Shown here one piece after another: positions 1 through 10,505 of a stretch of DNA of 64,000 nucleotides (its first letter is position 1; every line of letters starts with the position of its first letter). The position numbers were made by a program, and so were the translations under genes. The notes under the pieces were generated by a model. That model did no database searches and was not told the origin of the DNA. It saw only the letters and a list, made by a program, of their open reading frames with translations. Source of the stretch: Arthrobacter sp. H16F315 (GTDB lineage: Bacteria; Actinomycetota; Actinomycetes; Actinomycetales; Micrococcaceae); assembly GCF_024124825.1 (NCBI RefSeq), contig NZ_JAMXSS010000002.1, forward strand, positions 248,001 through 312,000, read 5' to 3'.

Positions 1-1005
1 CGGCGATGGAGGTGCCGGCGTCATCCTGCGCCGCTGCGGCGGCGATGGCGGCGAGGTTCACGGCGTCGTACGCCTCCGCGGCAAACGCCATGTCCTTCAA
101 CCCGGGATCCACGGAGACCAGCTCGCCCTGGAATTTTGCTGAGGCGAAAGTTCCCGGCAGGATCCCGCGGGCACCGTCGAGGGCGCTGGAGCCGAGTCCT
201 GAACCGTACTGGTTGACCGCCCCGTCGGCGAGGATGAGCTTCTTTCCGGCAACTCCGGCGTTGTTCAGCTCGGCGATGGCGCCTTGGGCGGCTGCGCGGG
301 AAATCAGCACGACGGCATCTGGAGCCGCGGCCTTGACGGCAGCCGCCGCCTGCTGCGCCTGTCCCGGGGCGAACCCGACGACGGCGGCGGTCCCGAGGCC
401 GGACGCCTTGGCCGCGGCTGCCACAGCGTTGGATACATCCTTTCCGTAGCTGCCTTCTTCGTACACCACGCCGATGGTTGCGGCGCCACCGTCCTTGGCG
501 AGCTTAACGAGTACGGGCGCCTGTGCGATGTCGGCCGCCGAAGTCCGGAAATAGAAGCCCTTACTTGGATAACTGCTGAGGCCGCTGGCGGAATTTGCTG
601 GTGAAATCACGGCAATCCTGGCAGCGGACAGGACATCGATGGCGGCCGGCGCCCTGCTGGAATCCGTTGGACCGATAACCACGTCGGCTTTGGCGGCAAC
701 CAGCGCCTTGGCCTGCGCTGCCGTGTCAACACTGATTGTTGCCGGCAGCAGTTCCACCGGCTTGCCCTTGTGCCCGCCGGCGGCATTGATCTCCCTGACG
801 GCCAGTTGCGCCGCCGCCAGTTGGGGGGCGTTAAGGAAATTCTGCGCCCCGGTATTGTCCAGGATCAACCCGATGCGCAGGGTGCCGTCACCGCTCGCTT
901 CTGCCGGCTCAACGCGGGCGCCCCGGCCGGGCCCAGGCAGGCGGTGGTGGTCAACGCGGCCACAGCAGCCACCACGGCCGCTCGTCCCAGCCGCAGCGGG
1001 GCCAT
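1..1005 (-). CDS. Branched-chain amino-acid-type ABC transporter solute-binding lipoprotein (3' end outside window, frameshifted)
   Basis: Extracellular lipoprotein of the Leu/Ile/Val-binding (periplasmic-binding type I) family, expected to deliver a small solute to an ABC importer; the ligand cannot be read. From the ATG at 1005 a short basic n-region and hydrophobic core end in the lipobox LTTTAC. The mature part starts [18 protein letters not shown] and continues through the typical [15 protein letters not shown] and VIGPTDSS segments off the window edge. The signal peptide and the mature domain lie in different frames; restoring one C in the C4 run at 921-924 joins them. An in-frame GTG at 1047 is an alternative start. 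It follows the cold-shock gene on the same strand. Confidence 0.75.
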
Positions 1006-1088
1006 CCGGCGGGCGACAGTGCCGGCGTCGGTCCGTCGAGCGGACACATCGTGGCCTGGGCCGCTGGACGCCTGCGGTGCGGTGTCCG

Positions 1089-1294
1089 TCACGGGGCGGG
1101 CCTGACGCTTTCGGCCTGCGGGCCCTTCTCGCCCTCGCCGACTTCGAGCTCCACACGCTGGCCCTCCGCCAGGGAACGCTGGCCGTCCCCGCAAGGGCAG
1201 ACCAGTGCACAAAGACGTCTGCGCCGGAGCTGTCTACGGTGATAAAGCCGTAGCCCTTGTCGGCGTTAAACCACTTGACGGTTCCCAATGCCAT
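1089..1294 (-). CDS. cspA: Cold-shock protein (CspA family), frameshifted
   Basis: Small single-stranded nucleic-acid-binding protein acting as an RNA chaperone. The N-terminal half reads [19 protein letters not shown] with the RNP1 motif KGYGFIT, then RNP2 as VFVHWSAL. The end, [20 protein letters not shown], is in another frame. One missing base in the C4 run at 1187-1190 ([11 protein letters not shown] expected) restores a protein of about 68 residues, the family's usual length. Roughly 185 non-coding bases upstream could hold the long leader usual for csp mRNAs, but no structure was identified. Confidence 0.85.
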
Positions 1295-1479
1295 GGTGTC
1301 CACACTTTCAGTTGCCCAGCGGGCGCCCCAGCATCCGCCGGGCCGGGGAGTGCTAAAAACTAAGTCCGCAAGTACTGTACCCGCAGCTTTATGCTGCCGC
1401 GCAGCCCTGGGGCGCCACTGCCGGTCAATAGTTATTTAGGCGTAACCGGAACAGCTAGCTAAGGCGCAAGCGGACCGGG

Positions 1480-2100
1480 TTACGCGAATCCGGGCGCCAG
1501 GACAACAACGAGTGGCAGCTGGAATTCGGCGGAATCCACCACGCTTGGGATGCCCAGGAGTTGGCCAAGGGCCTCGGCATTGTCCTTCTGCCCGACCCCG
1601 TTGTAGAAGACCACCGAGCGCTGCTGCGGCAATCCGCCCCAGTTTCCGAGCGCGCCGACAGTCCAGCCGGCGGTGGTAACGGTTCCGCCCACCCGGTTCG
1701 CCAGCCCTGCCGTGGCGGTGCCGTTGAAGATGGCCACGGGCTGGGTCTTGTCGATGGCTGCGGCCGAGGTGGTGGCTGCGGGAGTCGCAGCCGGCGACTC
1801 GCTGGCCGGCGGGCTGGACGGGCTGGAAGGGGCTTCGCTGGAGGTCGCAGGGGCGGCAGATGCAGCGGCGCTGCTGCCGCTCTGCCCGGCCGCTGCCTGC
1901 GTGCTGTCGGCAGCGGAGGAGAAGCCGATCTTCGGCAGAAAAATGAACGCGACGAGGCCAATGGCCAAGGCCGCGGCACCGGCGCCCAGGATCGGGCCCA
2001 GGCGGCGGCGGTGGCGTGATTCGGCGACCGTCCGATGGACACCTTGGCGTGCGGAGGTCTCCGGGACCCGATCGAATTCATCCCGAGCGTATTTGGTCAT
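1480..2100 (-). CDS. Membrane-anchored LytR C-terminal-domain protein
   Basis: Protein of 206 residues with a cytoplasmic N-terminus of about 45 residues (MTKYARDEFDRVPE), one transmembrane helix (about 48-68), a low-complexity Ala/Ser/Pro linker and a C-terminal LytR_C domain (from about 118, VAIFNGTATAGLANRVG through VVFYNGVGQKDNAEAL). This domain occurs alone or fused to LytR-CpsA-Psr cell-wall ligases; its biochemical role is not established. The ATG at 2100 is chosen because upstream codons do not look protein-like. It lies 80 bases downstream of the DUF3263 gene on the same strand, an order common in Actinobacteria. Confidence 0.8.
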   Translation of the reverse strand: MTKYARDEFDRVPETSARQGVHRTVAESRHRRRLGPILGAGAAALAIGLVAFIFLPKIGFSSAADSTQAAAGQSGSSAAASAAPATSSEAPSSPSSPPASESPAATPAATTSAAAIDKTQPVAIFNGTATAGLANRVGGTVTTAGWTVGALGNWGGLPQQRSVVFYNGVGQKDNAEALGQLLGIPSVVDSAEFQLPLVVVLAPGFA

Positions 2101-2180
2101 GGTAAAACAATGTCCTTGCTGATTTCTGACGAACCGGCCGCGCTTGCTGGCGCGCAGCAATGTGCGCATCCGGCTGTGCT

Positions 2181-2498
2181 TTACGCGTCTGAGCCCAAGC
2201 GGCGGGCAGTGCGCGCACGTTGGCGTGACGTACGTAGTCTACGCAGTCTCTTTACCAACATCGGATCATGGGCCAGTGCATCCTCGGTGTCGATAAGGGC
2301 ATTGAGGATCTGGTAATAGTGCGTGGCGGACAGATCGAAGAGTTCGCGGATGGCTTGTTCTTTGGCGCCGGCGTATTTCCACCACTGCCGTTCCAACGCC
2401 AGCATTTGCTGGTCCCGGCTGCTCAGTGGCGACTCCGGGTTGATCCCGGCGACAGGAGATTCCGCCGTCGGAAGGTGCTCTTGTGCTTGTTCGGCCAC
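2181..2498 (-). CDS. DUF3263 domain protein
   Basis: Small cytoplasmic protein of 105 residues. The core LSSRDQQMLALERQWW, then AKEQAIRELF and YYQILNALID, matches the actinobacterial DUF3263 family, which looks like a helix-turn-helix protein; a DNA-binding role is inferred only. The GTG at 2498 is chosen because AGGGAG lies about six bases ahead. The tail is basic (many Arg). It is transcribed away from ung and probably with the LytR_C gene. Confidence 0.75.
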   Translation of the reverse strand: MAEQAQEHLPTAESPVAGINPESPLSSRDQQMLALERQWWKYAGAKEQAIRELFDLSATHYYQILNALIDTEDALAHDPMLVKRLRRLRTSRQRARTARRLGSDA

Positions 2499-2582
2499 GA
2501 CACGCTCCCTGGCTGGATCCGATGAAAAGTCTCCCCCATGGTACGGGCGAATAACACCCTTGTCATTTGCCGGCCTGCAAGA

Positions 2583-3388
2583 ATGGGCTCTGTGCATGAC
2601 TCCGACTTCCCTGCCTCCGATGCCCTTTTCGAGCTGGAGCCCCCAGCGGGCCAGGCCGCGGGTTTCAGTGAGTTGGCCCGCCTGCCCCTGGATGAGCTCG
2701 TCGCCGACGACTGGGCTGAGGCACTGGCCCCGGTCGAGGGGCAATTGCGGGACGTCCTGGCCTACCTGGGCCGGGAGTCTTCCGCTGGCCACAACGTCTT
2801 GCCGGCGCCGTCGAAGGTGCTGCGGGCCTTCCGGCAGCCTCTGGCGGACGTCCGGGTGTTGATTCTGGGCCAGGACCCGTATCCGACGCCGGGCCATGCC
2901 GTTGGACTGTCCTTCGCCGTCGACGGCGCCACTCGGCCCATCCCCCGCAGTCTGGCCAACATCTACAAGGAGCTTCACGCCGATCTGGGGCTGCCTGCGC
3001 GGATCCACGGTGACCTCGGCCCTTGGTCCGATCAGGGGTGCTGCTGCTCAACAGGGTCCTCAGCGTCCGGGCCGGGGCGGCTGGCTCGCACCGGAACAAG
3101 GGTTGGGAAGCCATTACAGCGGCGGCAATCACCGCCGTAGCCAAGCGCACAACAGCCGGCGGCGCACCCGCCCCGCTGGTGGCAATCCTCTGGGGCAGGC
3201 ACGCCGAGGCTGTCCGCCCGCTGCTGTCTTCCACGCCCGTGATCGCCAGCGCCCACCCGAGTCCGCTCTCCGCGTCACGGGGATTCTTCGGCTCCCGGCC
3301 CTTTAGCCGCGCCAACACGCTGCTCCGCGAACAAGGCGGCGCAACTGTGGAATGGGAACTGCCTCCGCTGCCCGAGCCGGCTACCTAG
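2583..3388 (+). CDS. ung: Uracil-DNA glycosylase, frameshifted
   Basis: Family 1 uracil-DNA glycosylase, which removes uracil from DNA in base excision repair. The water-activating motif [16 protein letters not shown] is in the first frame (about residues 97-112). The second motif [17 protein letters not shown] is near the C-terminus in another frame. The break is at [17 protein letters not shown], where one G is missing from the G4 run at 3035-3038. Repaired length is about 268 residues, slightly longer than the E. coli enzyme. It is divergent from the DUF3263 gene. Confidence 0.92.
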
Positions 3389-3426
3389 CCAGGGTTCCGC
3401 CAGCGGCTTTGGCTAGGCTTAGCCCC

Positions 3427-4265
3427 ATGACCTCAGTCCCCGCCGCCACCTCGGCCACCCGGAAATCCCGTCCGCAGACCAACCTCAGCGTCCTGCGCCG
3501 TGAAGAGCTCTCCCCCACATGGTGCGGATCATTGCCGGCGGGCCCGGATTTGCCGGCTACGAGAACAACTCCTATGCGGACCGCTACGTCAAGATCGTGT
3601 TTCCGCAGCCCGGCATCGATTACCCGCAACCGCTTGACCTGTGGGAGGTCCGGGCGACGATGCCGCGCGATCAGTGGCCGCACACCAGGACCTACACGGT
3701 CCGCTGGGTCGATGCGGCGGCCGGGGAACTCGCCATCGACTTCGTGATCCACGGTGACGAAGGCCTCGCCGGTCCGTGGGCGGCATCCGCCCGGCCCGGT
3801 GACGCCCTGATGTTCACCGGGCCGGGCGGCGGCTACAACCCGGACCCGGCCGCGGACTGGTTCCTGTTCGCCGGCGACGAATCCGCGTTGCCGGCCATCG
3901 GGTCCTCGATCGAATCGTTGCCGGCCGATGCCCGCGGCCTGGCCTTCCTGGAGGTGGACAGCGACGCCGACATTCAGGACATTAGGGCGCCCGCCGGTCT
4001 GGAGCTGCGCTGGCTGCTGCGCAGCAGCGTGCCGGCCGGGGCCAGCGAACTACTGCCTGCCGCGATCCGTGCTGCGAGCTGGCCAGCCGGCAGGGTCCAG
4101 GTCTTTGCGCATGGAGAACGCGGCGCCATGAAGAGCCTGCGGGACGTGTTCTACGCCGAGCGCGGGCTGGAGCGTTCCCAGGTTTCGCTGTCCGGCTACT
4201 GGGCGAAAGGCAGGGTGGAGGACGACTTCCAGGCCGAGAAGAAGCTCCCCATCGGTAAGATCTAG
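3427..4265 (+). CDS. Siderophore-interacting protein (FAD-dependent ferric-siderophore reductase), frameshifted
   Basis: Member of the SIP/ViuB family, cytoplasmic flavoproteins that reduce ferric siderophores to release iron. Visible are the FAD-binding barrel region with RYVKIVFPQPG, the GDALMFTGPGGGY segment, and a C-terminal nucleotide-binding half ending LSGYWAKGRVEDDF, a hallmark of the family. The first 30 residues (from ATG 3427) are in another frame; one C missing from the C5 run at 3512-3516 (ELSPHMVRI expected) joins them. Repaired length is about 279 residues. It starts 38 bases after ung. Confidence 0.88.
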
Positions 4266-4276
4266 CGGCGCAGGCT

Positions 4277-5773
4277 CTAACGGCGCCGCGCCCGGCGTCG
4301 TTCGTTGCTCGCCAGGCTGCGGGTCAGCGGACGGGCCAGCGTGTCGCCGAGTACGATGCCGGCCGCCACCCCAAAAACGATGGCCCCGGCATTAAGCATG
4401 CCCCCGGCACCCAGCAGGATCTCCGACGTCTCAATCGTTAATACATACATGGACCGGAATATGGTGAGGCCGGGCAGGAGAATCAGTGCGGCCGGCACCG
4501 CCACCACCAACTGCGGTGCGCCCATCCGCAGTGCCACCACCCGGGCCAGCAGTCCGATAACAACCGCCGCCAGTGCGGGCGAAAAGCGCGGTCCGATGCC
4601 TAATGCCTCTCCGCCGTTAAGGATCAGGTACCCCACAACGCCGACGGCCGCCGTCGGCAGCAGCAGGCTCGGGCTGGTCTGTTCGGTGATGCCGATCATC
4701 AGCACCGCGATGGCGATCAGAATGACCACTACCCACAGCTCATACGCCGGCGGGAATGTTTTGGTGACGTCGATGGATTCCATCCCCGTCCTGTCCCCCA
4801 CCACAAAGCCCACAGCGAGGCCCGCTACCAGCGCCCCGAAGGTCAGCACTGTGGAGAGGAAACGGCCGGCGGCCGTGACCGGGAAGCCATTGATCGCGTC
4901 CTGCACCGAGGAGACCAGCCGTCCGGTCGGCAAAAGCAGCAGGATGCCGCCCACCACCACAATCTCGGGGGCGATCTGGATTCCCGCCAAGCCGCCGAAG
5001 CGCCCCAGGAGCAGGGCCATAAAGGTGACCAGGAACGAACACGCCGCCGTGATAAAGAAATCCGGCGTCCGCCAGCGGCTCAGCTGCCGGGCCAGCAAAC
5101 TGACCATCAGGTTGGAGGCAAAGGCCACCACTGAGCCGCCGATTCCGCCGCCAAGGACCCCGACGAAAACGGCCGCGAAGACCCCGAACGCCACCGTGAC
5201 CATCCAGCGGGGGAAAGGTTTGGCGCTGCGGGTGATTTCTTCCAGCCGCCGCACGGCCTCGTCACGGCCCACACCGCCGGCCACGAGTTCGGTGACTAGC
5301 TGGTGCACCTGGGAGAGCCCGGCGTAGTTGTTCGTCCAGGACCGCACCACACGCAGCAACGTAATCGGAGTCTGTTCCTTGGGCGCATAGTTGATGGCCA
5401 CGGACTGGTTGGTGATGTCCACTTCGATGTTTTTGAGGCCCAGCGCAGCCGTGACGGCGATAATGCTGGTTTCAACTTCGAGGGCGCCGGCACCGTACCG
5501 GAACATCGATTCGGCCAGGTGCAGCGCGAAGTCGATGGTCTTGCGGGCCGACGCGTCCACCCCGCCCACCTGAATCATCGGGTTGGCGTAGGGGCTGCCG
5601 GCGAGGCGGTCCACGATGCTCATGGGAGCGGTCGGCGGGTTCTCCCCCTGGACAAGTCTGCGCAGCATCCGCTTGGCCGCGGCATTCTGGCGCACTTGCG
5701 TGGGCGAGAGCGGCTCGGTCCTGGGCAATCCGTCGGTGTGCGGCCGACGGCGGCCGGCGGGTTCCTGGGTCAT
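4277..5773 (-). CDS. Threonine/serine exporter family membrane protein (ThrE-like)
   Basis: Intact protein of 498 residues with the two-part architecture of ThrE exporters. The cytoplasmic N-terminal domain (about 75-215) carries ALHLAESMFRYGAGALEVETS. About ten transmembrane helices follow, beginning near WMVTVAFGVFAAVFVGVLGGG. Such proteins export threonine and serine by proton antiport in Corynebacterium; substrate here is inferred from family. The tail is strongly basic (ERRRARRR). It faces the SIP gene tail to tail (12 bases apart) and lies 33 bases after femX on the same strand. Confidence 0.85.
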   Translation of the reverse strand: MTQEPAGRRRPHTDGLPRTEPLSPTQVRQNAAAKRMLRRLVQGENPPTAPMSIVDRLAGSPYANPMIQVGGVDASARKTIDFALHLAESMFRYGAGALEVETSIIAVTAALGLKNIEVDITNQSVAINYAPKEQTPITLLRVVRSWTNNYAGLSQVHQLVTELVAGGVGRDEAVRRLEEITRSAKPFPRWMVTVAFGVFAAVFVGVLGGGIGGSVVAFASNLMVSLLARQLSRWRTPDFFITAACSFLVTFMALLLGRFGGLAGIQIAPEIVVVGGILLLLPTGRLVSSVQDAINGFPVTAAGRFLSTVLTFGALVAGLAVGFVVGDRTGMESIDVTKTFPPAYELWVVVILIAIAVLMIGITEQTSPSLLLPTAAVGVVGYLILNGGEALGIGPRFSPALAAVVIGLLARVVALRMGAPQLVVAVPAALILLPGLTIFRSMYVLTIETSEILLGAGGMLNAGAIVFGVAAGIVLGDTLARPLTRSLASNERRRARRR

Positions 5774-5806
5774 TCCGGCGTCCTCAAATTTTCCGTGACA
5801 GCCGTT

Positions 5807-6894
5807 TTAGTAGAACTGCTGGCCCGTGCGGCGGGTGTAGAGCTGGCGGGCGACGCGTTCCCCCGCGGTCATCCAGGCCTTGTATTTCAACGGACTGAGG
5901 ACCTGGTCGTAGCAGCCAACGAAGTCGGTCACCGTTTTGCTGAAGCTGGTTTTGAACAGGCCCAGGCCGTGGAACGGGTTGGACGTGTCCTTCAGCTGAT
6001 CGCTGGGGGTGTGCCGCAGAAATCGTATTCGGTGCAGCCGAGCTCCCTGAGCTGCTGGATGGCAGTCCACTGCACCAGATGGGAGTCACCGTACTGGTTT
6101 CGCTTCTGCAGCGAGCCGCCGTCTTTGTAGGTGCCCTTGCGCCCGTAGTTGACCACAAAGGCGCCGACCGACGGGACACCGTTCTCATAGACAAACATCA
6201 GCCGCCCCTGGCCACGGTTGATGAAGTTGGTCCAGAACTGGCGGTAATACCCGTATTCGCGGACCCGGACCTGGGACTTGGCTTCCACGGTGTTTGTCAT
6301 CAGCGCGTACATGGCGCGGAAGTTCTCCTCGGTGGGGTCCACTCTGAGGACTTCCACGTCCTCCCGGATGGCGCGCCGGACGGCGTTGCGGCCCCGGGAG
6401 TGCAGGTTCCGCAGCAGCTGGTTCTCCTCTGGGGAGATATCCAGCAGCGCCGTCGAGTCGTTGGGCTGCAGGTTGTGGCTCTTGCGGAGCCCGGCGCCTT
6501 CGATAATCCGACGGGCTTCGTCGGAGCGGACGATGTCCGGCTCGATTTTGATGGCAAAGACCCCCAGCCGGGCACGTTGTACGAAATCGGCGTTGGCTGC
6601 GGTGATGCCGGGGATGTCTTCGACAGAGGCGACATCTGGGCCCTTGATCAGGTACCAGAGCTTGCCGAGCAACGGGACGGACTTCTCCAGGATGAGGTTG
6701 TAGCTGGAGTAGTCAGCGCTCTCGTACACCAGGTGCCGGGGTTTCCAGCCGAAATTTTGCTTAACCTCAGCGAAGGCCTCCGATTGCAGGAGATTGCCGC
6801 CCTTGGGGTTCGCAGTGACGTGGGTATCCCAGTTGGCGATCTCTTCGGCAGAGGCAAAGCGGGCGGTGAATTCACGCAAGGGTGCAACATCCAA
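5807..6894 (-). CDS. FemX/FemAB-type peptidoglycan bridge aminoacyltransferase, frameshifted
   Basis: Transfers amino acids from aminoacyl-tRNA to the lipid II stem peptide to build the interpeptide bridge, as expected for A3-alpha peptidoglycan of Arthrobacter relatives. FemAB landmarks are NLLQSEAFAEVKQNFGWKP, WYLIKGPDV, SRGRNAVRRAIREDVEV and GGSLQKRNQYGDSHLVQW. The C-terminal 80 residues (SDQLKDTSNPFHGLGLFKTS onward) sit in another frame. One C lost from the run at 6005-6009 (CGTPPSDQL expected) explains it. Repaired length is about 362 residues. It is divergent from tspO. Confidence 0.88.
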
Positions 6895-6994
6895 TCATTG
6901 CGGTTCGAGCATCGGCGGCATGCGGGCATGCACGTTCAAGTCTATCCGTCCGGGTCAATGCTCCTGCCCGGAACCAAGCCGCTAGGCTGGATGT

Positions 6995-7549
6995 ATGGCG
7001 TCAGTTGAGCAACCACTAAGATCGGAATCCGAGCACCGGGAACTTGCCGCCGGTACGCGCCGGCCGGCAGTCCAGCTTCCCGGACTATTGGTCTTTTTGG
7101 CTGCCTCGGCTGTCGTTGCCGGCCTCGGCGGACTGGCCACCGCGAACAATGTTAACGGCTGGTACGCCGCCGCGGTCAAAGCGCCCTGGTCTCCGCCGAA
7201 CTGGGTGTTCGGACCGGTCTGGACAACCCTGTACATCGCGATGGCCGTGGCCGCCTGGCTGGTCTGGCGCCGCCGGGCGGAGGGCACCAGCGCAGCCCTC
7301 GCCGCCTACACCACGCAGCTAGTGTTGAACCTGTTGTGGACTCCGGTCTTCTTTGGCCTGTACCCGGCACTTGGCACACTGGCCCTGTGGATCGCTTTCG
7401 GCATCATCGTCGCGCTGTCGGCCGCCGTGGTGGTCACCGTACTCCACTTTGGGCCGATCAGCCGCACGGCAGGACTGCTGATGCTGCCCTACTTCGCCTG
7501 GATAATCTTCGCTTCGTCGTTGAATCTCTGGGCGGTGCTGAACAACTAG
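6995..7549 (+). CDS. tspO: TspO/MBR family tryptophan-rich sensory protein
   Basis: Five-helix membrane protein of the TspO/peripheral benzodiazepine receptor family, which binds tetrapyrroles and is linked to stress responses. The family core is visible: YAAAVKAPWSPPNWVFGPVW followed by TTLYIAMAVAAWLVW, then LNLLWTPVFFGLYP and a closing FAWIIFASSLNLWAVLNN. Length is 184 residues, with about 25 extra hydrophilic residues at the N-terminus. Convergent with sdaA (one base apart). Confidence 0.9.
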   Translation: MASVEQPLRSESEHRELAAGTRRPAVQLPGLLVFLAASAVVAGLGGLATANNVNGWYAAAVKAPWSPPNWVFGPVWTTLYIAMAVAAWLVWRRRAEGTSAALAAYTTQLVLNLLWTPVFFGLYPALGTLALWIAFGIIVALSAAVVVTVLHFGPISRTAGLLMLPYFAWIIFASSLNLWAVLNN

Positions 7550-7550
7550 C

Positions 7551-8972
7551 TCAGCACTCGACAACGTTCACGGCCAGGCCGCCCATGGCTGTCTCTTTGT
7601 ACTTGGAGCTCATGTCCTTGCCGGTCTCGCGCATGGTCACGATGACCTCGTCGAGGGACACCCGGTGCGTGCCGTCGCCCCAAAGCGCCATCTTGGCGGC
7701 GTTGATGGCCTTCGCCGCGGCGATCGCGTTGCGTTCGATGCACGGTATCTGCACAAGCCCGCCGATGGGGTCGCAGGTCAGGCCGAGGTTGTGTTCCATC
7801 GCGATTTCCGCGGCGTTTTCCACCTGTTGCGGCGTACCGCCCATCACTTCGGCCAGACCGGCCGCAGCCATCGAGGATGCCGATCCCACCTCGCCCTGAC
7901 AGCCGACCTCGGCGCCGGAGATCGAAGCCTGTTCTTTGTACAGGACACCGATCGCCGCTGCCGTCAGCAGGAACTTGACCACAACGTCGTCGCGGTCGGC
8001 CTCGGTGGCTTTGTCCATGCCCGGGGCAAAGTGCAACGCATAGTAGAGGACAGCAGGGATGATGCCGGCGGCGCCGTTGGTGGGGGCGGTGACCACGCGG
8101 CCGCCAGAGGCATTTTCCTCGTTCACCGCCAGGGCAATCAGGTTGACCCATTCCTGCCAGTACTTCGGGTCCCGGAAGTCGGGGTCCTGATCCCGGGTTT
8201 CTTTCATCAGCCGTTCGTGCCAGTCGGGCGCACGACGGCGGACCTTCAGGCCGCCGGGGAGCAGTCCTTCGCGCTTGAGGCTGACCTGAACGCAGCTGGT
8301 CATCACCGAGTAGATGTGCAGAAGGCCTTCCCGGATCTCCGCTTCGGTGCGGGAGGCACGCTCGTTGACGAACATAATCTCGCCGATCGAGAGGCCCTTG
8401 GACTGGCAGCGGCCCAGCAGCTCCGCTGCCGTTCGGAACGGCAGCGGAAGTTCCTTCTTGGACTCGGCGAGCTCGATCAGGGCCGCGTCCTCCTCGCCTT
8501 CGCGGACGATGAAACCGCCTCCTACGGAGAAGAACGTGGCGCTGTGCAGCACGGCGCCGTCGGCGTCCGAAACCGTGAAGGTCATGCCGTTGGTGTGCCG
8601 GGGCAGGATGGTGAGCGGGCGCAGGATCATGTCCTTCACCCCGTAGGGCAGGGCCACACCGGTTCCTTCGCCGGCCAGCTGCAGGGTGCCGGTCTCCGCG
8701 ATCGTGGCCAGCCGCCCCTCCACTTCCTCGGGGAGGATCAGTTCAGGGTGGTAGCCCTCCAGGCCGAGCAGGATCGCCGTCATGGTCCCGTGGCCGTGGC
8801 CTGTGGCCGCGAGGGAGCCGTAAAGGTCCACCCGCAGCGATGCCACGCGGCCCAGATCCCGCGAAGTCTTGAGCTCCTCGGCAAACACCGCAGCAGCCCG
8901 CATCGGCCCCACCGTGTGCGAACTGGACGGGCCTATTCCTATCGAGAAGAGGTCAAAGACGCCAACAGCCAT
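7551..8972 (-). CDS. sdaA: L-serine ammonia-lyase, iron-sulfur type, single chain
   Basis: Deaminates L-serine to pyruvate using a [4Fe-4S] cluster. The beta-type N-terminal domain opens with [22 protein letters not shown]. The catalytic alpha-type domain contains [21 protein letters not shown] and [20 protein letters not shown], which hold the expected cluster cysteines. The last residue is Cys473, matching the 'tail-in-mouth' cysteine of this family. Length 473 is standard. It lies downstream of glyA on the same strand, so glycine split by GCV can be converted via serine to pyruvate. Confidence 0.95.
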   Translation of the reverse strand: MAVGVFDLFSIGIGPSSSHTVGPMRAAAVFAEELKTSRDLGRVASLRVDLYGSLAATGHGHGTMTAILLGLEGYHPELILPEEVEGRLATIAETGTLQLAGEGTGVALPYGVKDMILRPLTILPRHTNGMTFTVSDADGAVLHSATFFSVGGGFIVREGEEDAALIELAESKKELPLPFRTAAELLGRCQSKGLSIGEIMFVNERASRTEAEIREGLLHIYSVMTSCVQVSLKREGLLPGGLKVRRRAPDWHERLMKETRDQDPDFRDPKYWQEWVNLIALAVNEENASGGRVVTAPTNGAAGIIPAVLYYALHFAPGMDKATEADRDDVVVKFLLTAAAIGVLYKEQASISGAEVGCQGEVGSASSMAAAGLAEVMGGTPQQVENAAEIAMEHNLGLTCDPIGGLVQIPCIERNAIAAAKAINAAKMALWGDGTHRVSLDEVIVTMRETGKDMSSKYKETAMGGLAVNVVEC

Positions 8973-9176
8973 TACTGAATCCTAACTAGACACTGCGTTC
9001 GGGCGGGGGTCTGGGGTTGGTGGTTGGGCTGGGCTCCTCCGCGTGCTCGGTCGACGCCGCCCGCTGAGCGGACGTCGCACTCCCTTAGACGCACGCTTCC
9101 GGACCCCACCCAACCACCGTTCGCGACTCACCAAAGCGGCGGCGAGCAAGACCCCGAGAGGCCGGCCCCGGAGCCC
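8973..9176. other. Intergenic region with a long-range inverted repeat
   Basis: The 204 bases between glyA and sdaA hold no convincing gene. Two 10-base arms, GGTGGTTGGG at 9019-9028 and CCCAACCACC at 9109-9118, are perfect complements about 80 bases apart, with further partial matches outside the arms. This could be the glyA terminator or an sdaA leader; the sequence does not decide between them. Confidence 0.35.
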
Positions 9177-10505
9177 TTAACCGAGGTTAGCAACCGACGG
9201 GTAGAGCGGGTGGGCGGCGGCCAGGGCCTCCACCCGGGAGCGCAGTCCGGACAGGTCCGCGCCGGCGTCGGCGATCAGCGCCTCAGCGATGATATCCGCA
9301 ACCTCGGCAAAAGCAGCCTCGCCGAAGCCGCGGGTTGCCAGCGCCGGGGTGCCGATCCGCAGTCCGGAGGTGACCATCGGCGGCCGGGGGTCAAACGGGA
9401 CGGCGTTGCGGTTGACGGTGATGTCGATGTCCGCGAGCCGGTCCTCGGCTTCCTGCCCGTTAAGCTCACAGTCGCGCAGGTCCACGAGGACCAGGTGCAC
9501 GTCGGTGCCGCCGGAAACCACGTTGATTCCCTTGGCAGTGACGTCCGGCTGGACCAGGCGCTCGGCGAGGATCCGCGCGCCGGCCAGGACACGTTCCTGG
9601 CGCTCCTTGAATTCAGGCGAAGCTGCGATCTTGAAGGCCACGGCCTTGCCGGCGATCACGTGCTCCAGCGGGCCGCCCTGTTGTCCGGGGAACACGGCGG
9701 AGTTGATCTTCTTGGCGATGTCGGCATCGTTGGTCAGGATGATGCCGCCGCGCGGACCGGCCAGGGTCTTGTGCGTGGTGGACGTGGTCACGTGCGCGTG
9801 CGGCACCGGCGACGGGTGCAGCCCGGCGGCAACCAGCCCGGCGAAGTGGGCCATGTCCACCATGAGGTAGGCGCCCACGGAGTCGGCGATCCGGCGGAAC
9901 TCGGCAAAGTCGAGCTGGCGGGCGTACGCGGACCAGCCGGCGACGATGAGCTGCGGCTTGTGCTCCTGGGCCAGGCGTTCGACCTCGGCCATGTCGATCC
10001 GGTGGTCGTCCACGCGGACCTGGTAAGGGATCACGTTGTACAAACGACCGGAGAAGTTGATCTTCATGCCATGGGTCAGGTGGCCGCCGTGCGCCAGGTT
10101 CAGGCCCATGATCGTGTCACCCGGACGGATCAAGGCGTGCATAACCGATGCGTTGGCCTGCGCGCCGGAGTGCGGCTGGACGTTGGCGTACTCTGCGCCG
10201 AACAGGGCTTTGACCCGGTCGATCGCAAGCTGTTCGATCACGTCGACGTGCTCGCAGCCGCCGTAGTACCGCTTGCCGGGGTAGCCCTCTGCGTACTTGT
10301 TGGTCAGCACGGAACCCTGCGCCTGCATCACGGCCTTGGCAGTGTGGTTTTCCGAGGCGATCATCTCCAGGCCGTCCCGCTGGCGGGCCAGTTCCGCGTC
10401 GATCTTCTTGGCGATCTCCGGATCCAGCACCGACAGCTCCACGTCCAGGCTCGGCGAGACGACCTGCTCAAACACGGTCTCGATGCCGGTCGCTGCGCCG
10501 CTCAC
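9177..10505 (-). CDS. glyA: Serine hydroxymethyltransferase
   Basis: PLP enzyme interconverting serine plus tetrahydrofolate with glycine plus 5,10-methylene-tetrahydrofolate. The PLP lysine motif [17 protein letters not shown] is present, as are [20 protein letters not shown] and [17 protein letters not shown] near the N-terminus. Length 442 includes a short N-terminal extension. The start is GTG at 10505, which overlaps the gcvH stop by four bases (GTGA) and indicates translational coupling. Part of the gcvP-T-H operon, it uses the methylene-THF released by glycine cleavage. Confidence 0.96.
   Translation of the reverse strand: MSGAATGIETVFEQVVSPSLDVELSVLDPEIAKKIDAELARQRDGLEMIASENHTAKAVMQAQGSVLTNKYAEGYPGKRYYGGCEHVDVIEQLAIDRVKALFGAEYANVQPHSGAQANASVMHALIRPGDTIMGLNLAHGGHLTHGMKINFSGRLYNVIPYQVRVDDHRIDMAEVERLAQEHKPQLIVAGWSAYARQLDFAEFRRIADSVGAYLMVDMAHFAGLVAAGLHPSPVPHAHVTTSTTHKTLAGPRGGIILTNDADIAKKINSAVFPGQQGGPLEHVIAGKAVAFKIAASPEFKERQERVLAGARILAERLVQPDVTAKGINVVSGGTDVHLVLVDLRDCELNGQEAEDRLADIDITVNRNAVPFDPRPPMVTSGLRIGTPALATRGFGEAAFAEVADIIAEALIADAGADLSGLRSRVEALAAAHPLYPSVANLG

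Noticed and set aside
4305-5327. A 340-residue plus-strand frame opposite the ThrE-like gene
   Set aside because: Low-complexity Thr/Pro/Ser composition typical of antisense reading in high-GC DNA; no ribosome-binding site or motif.
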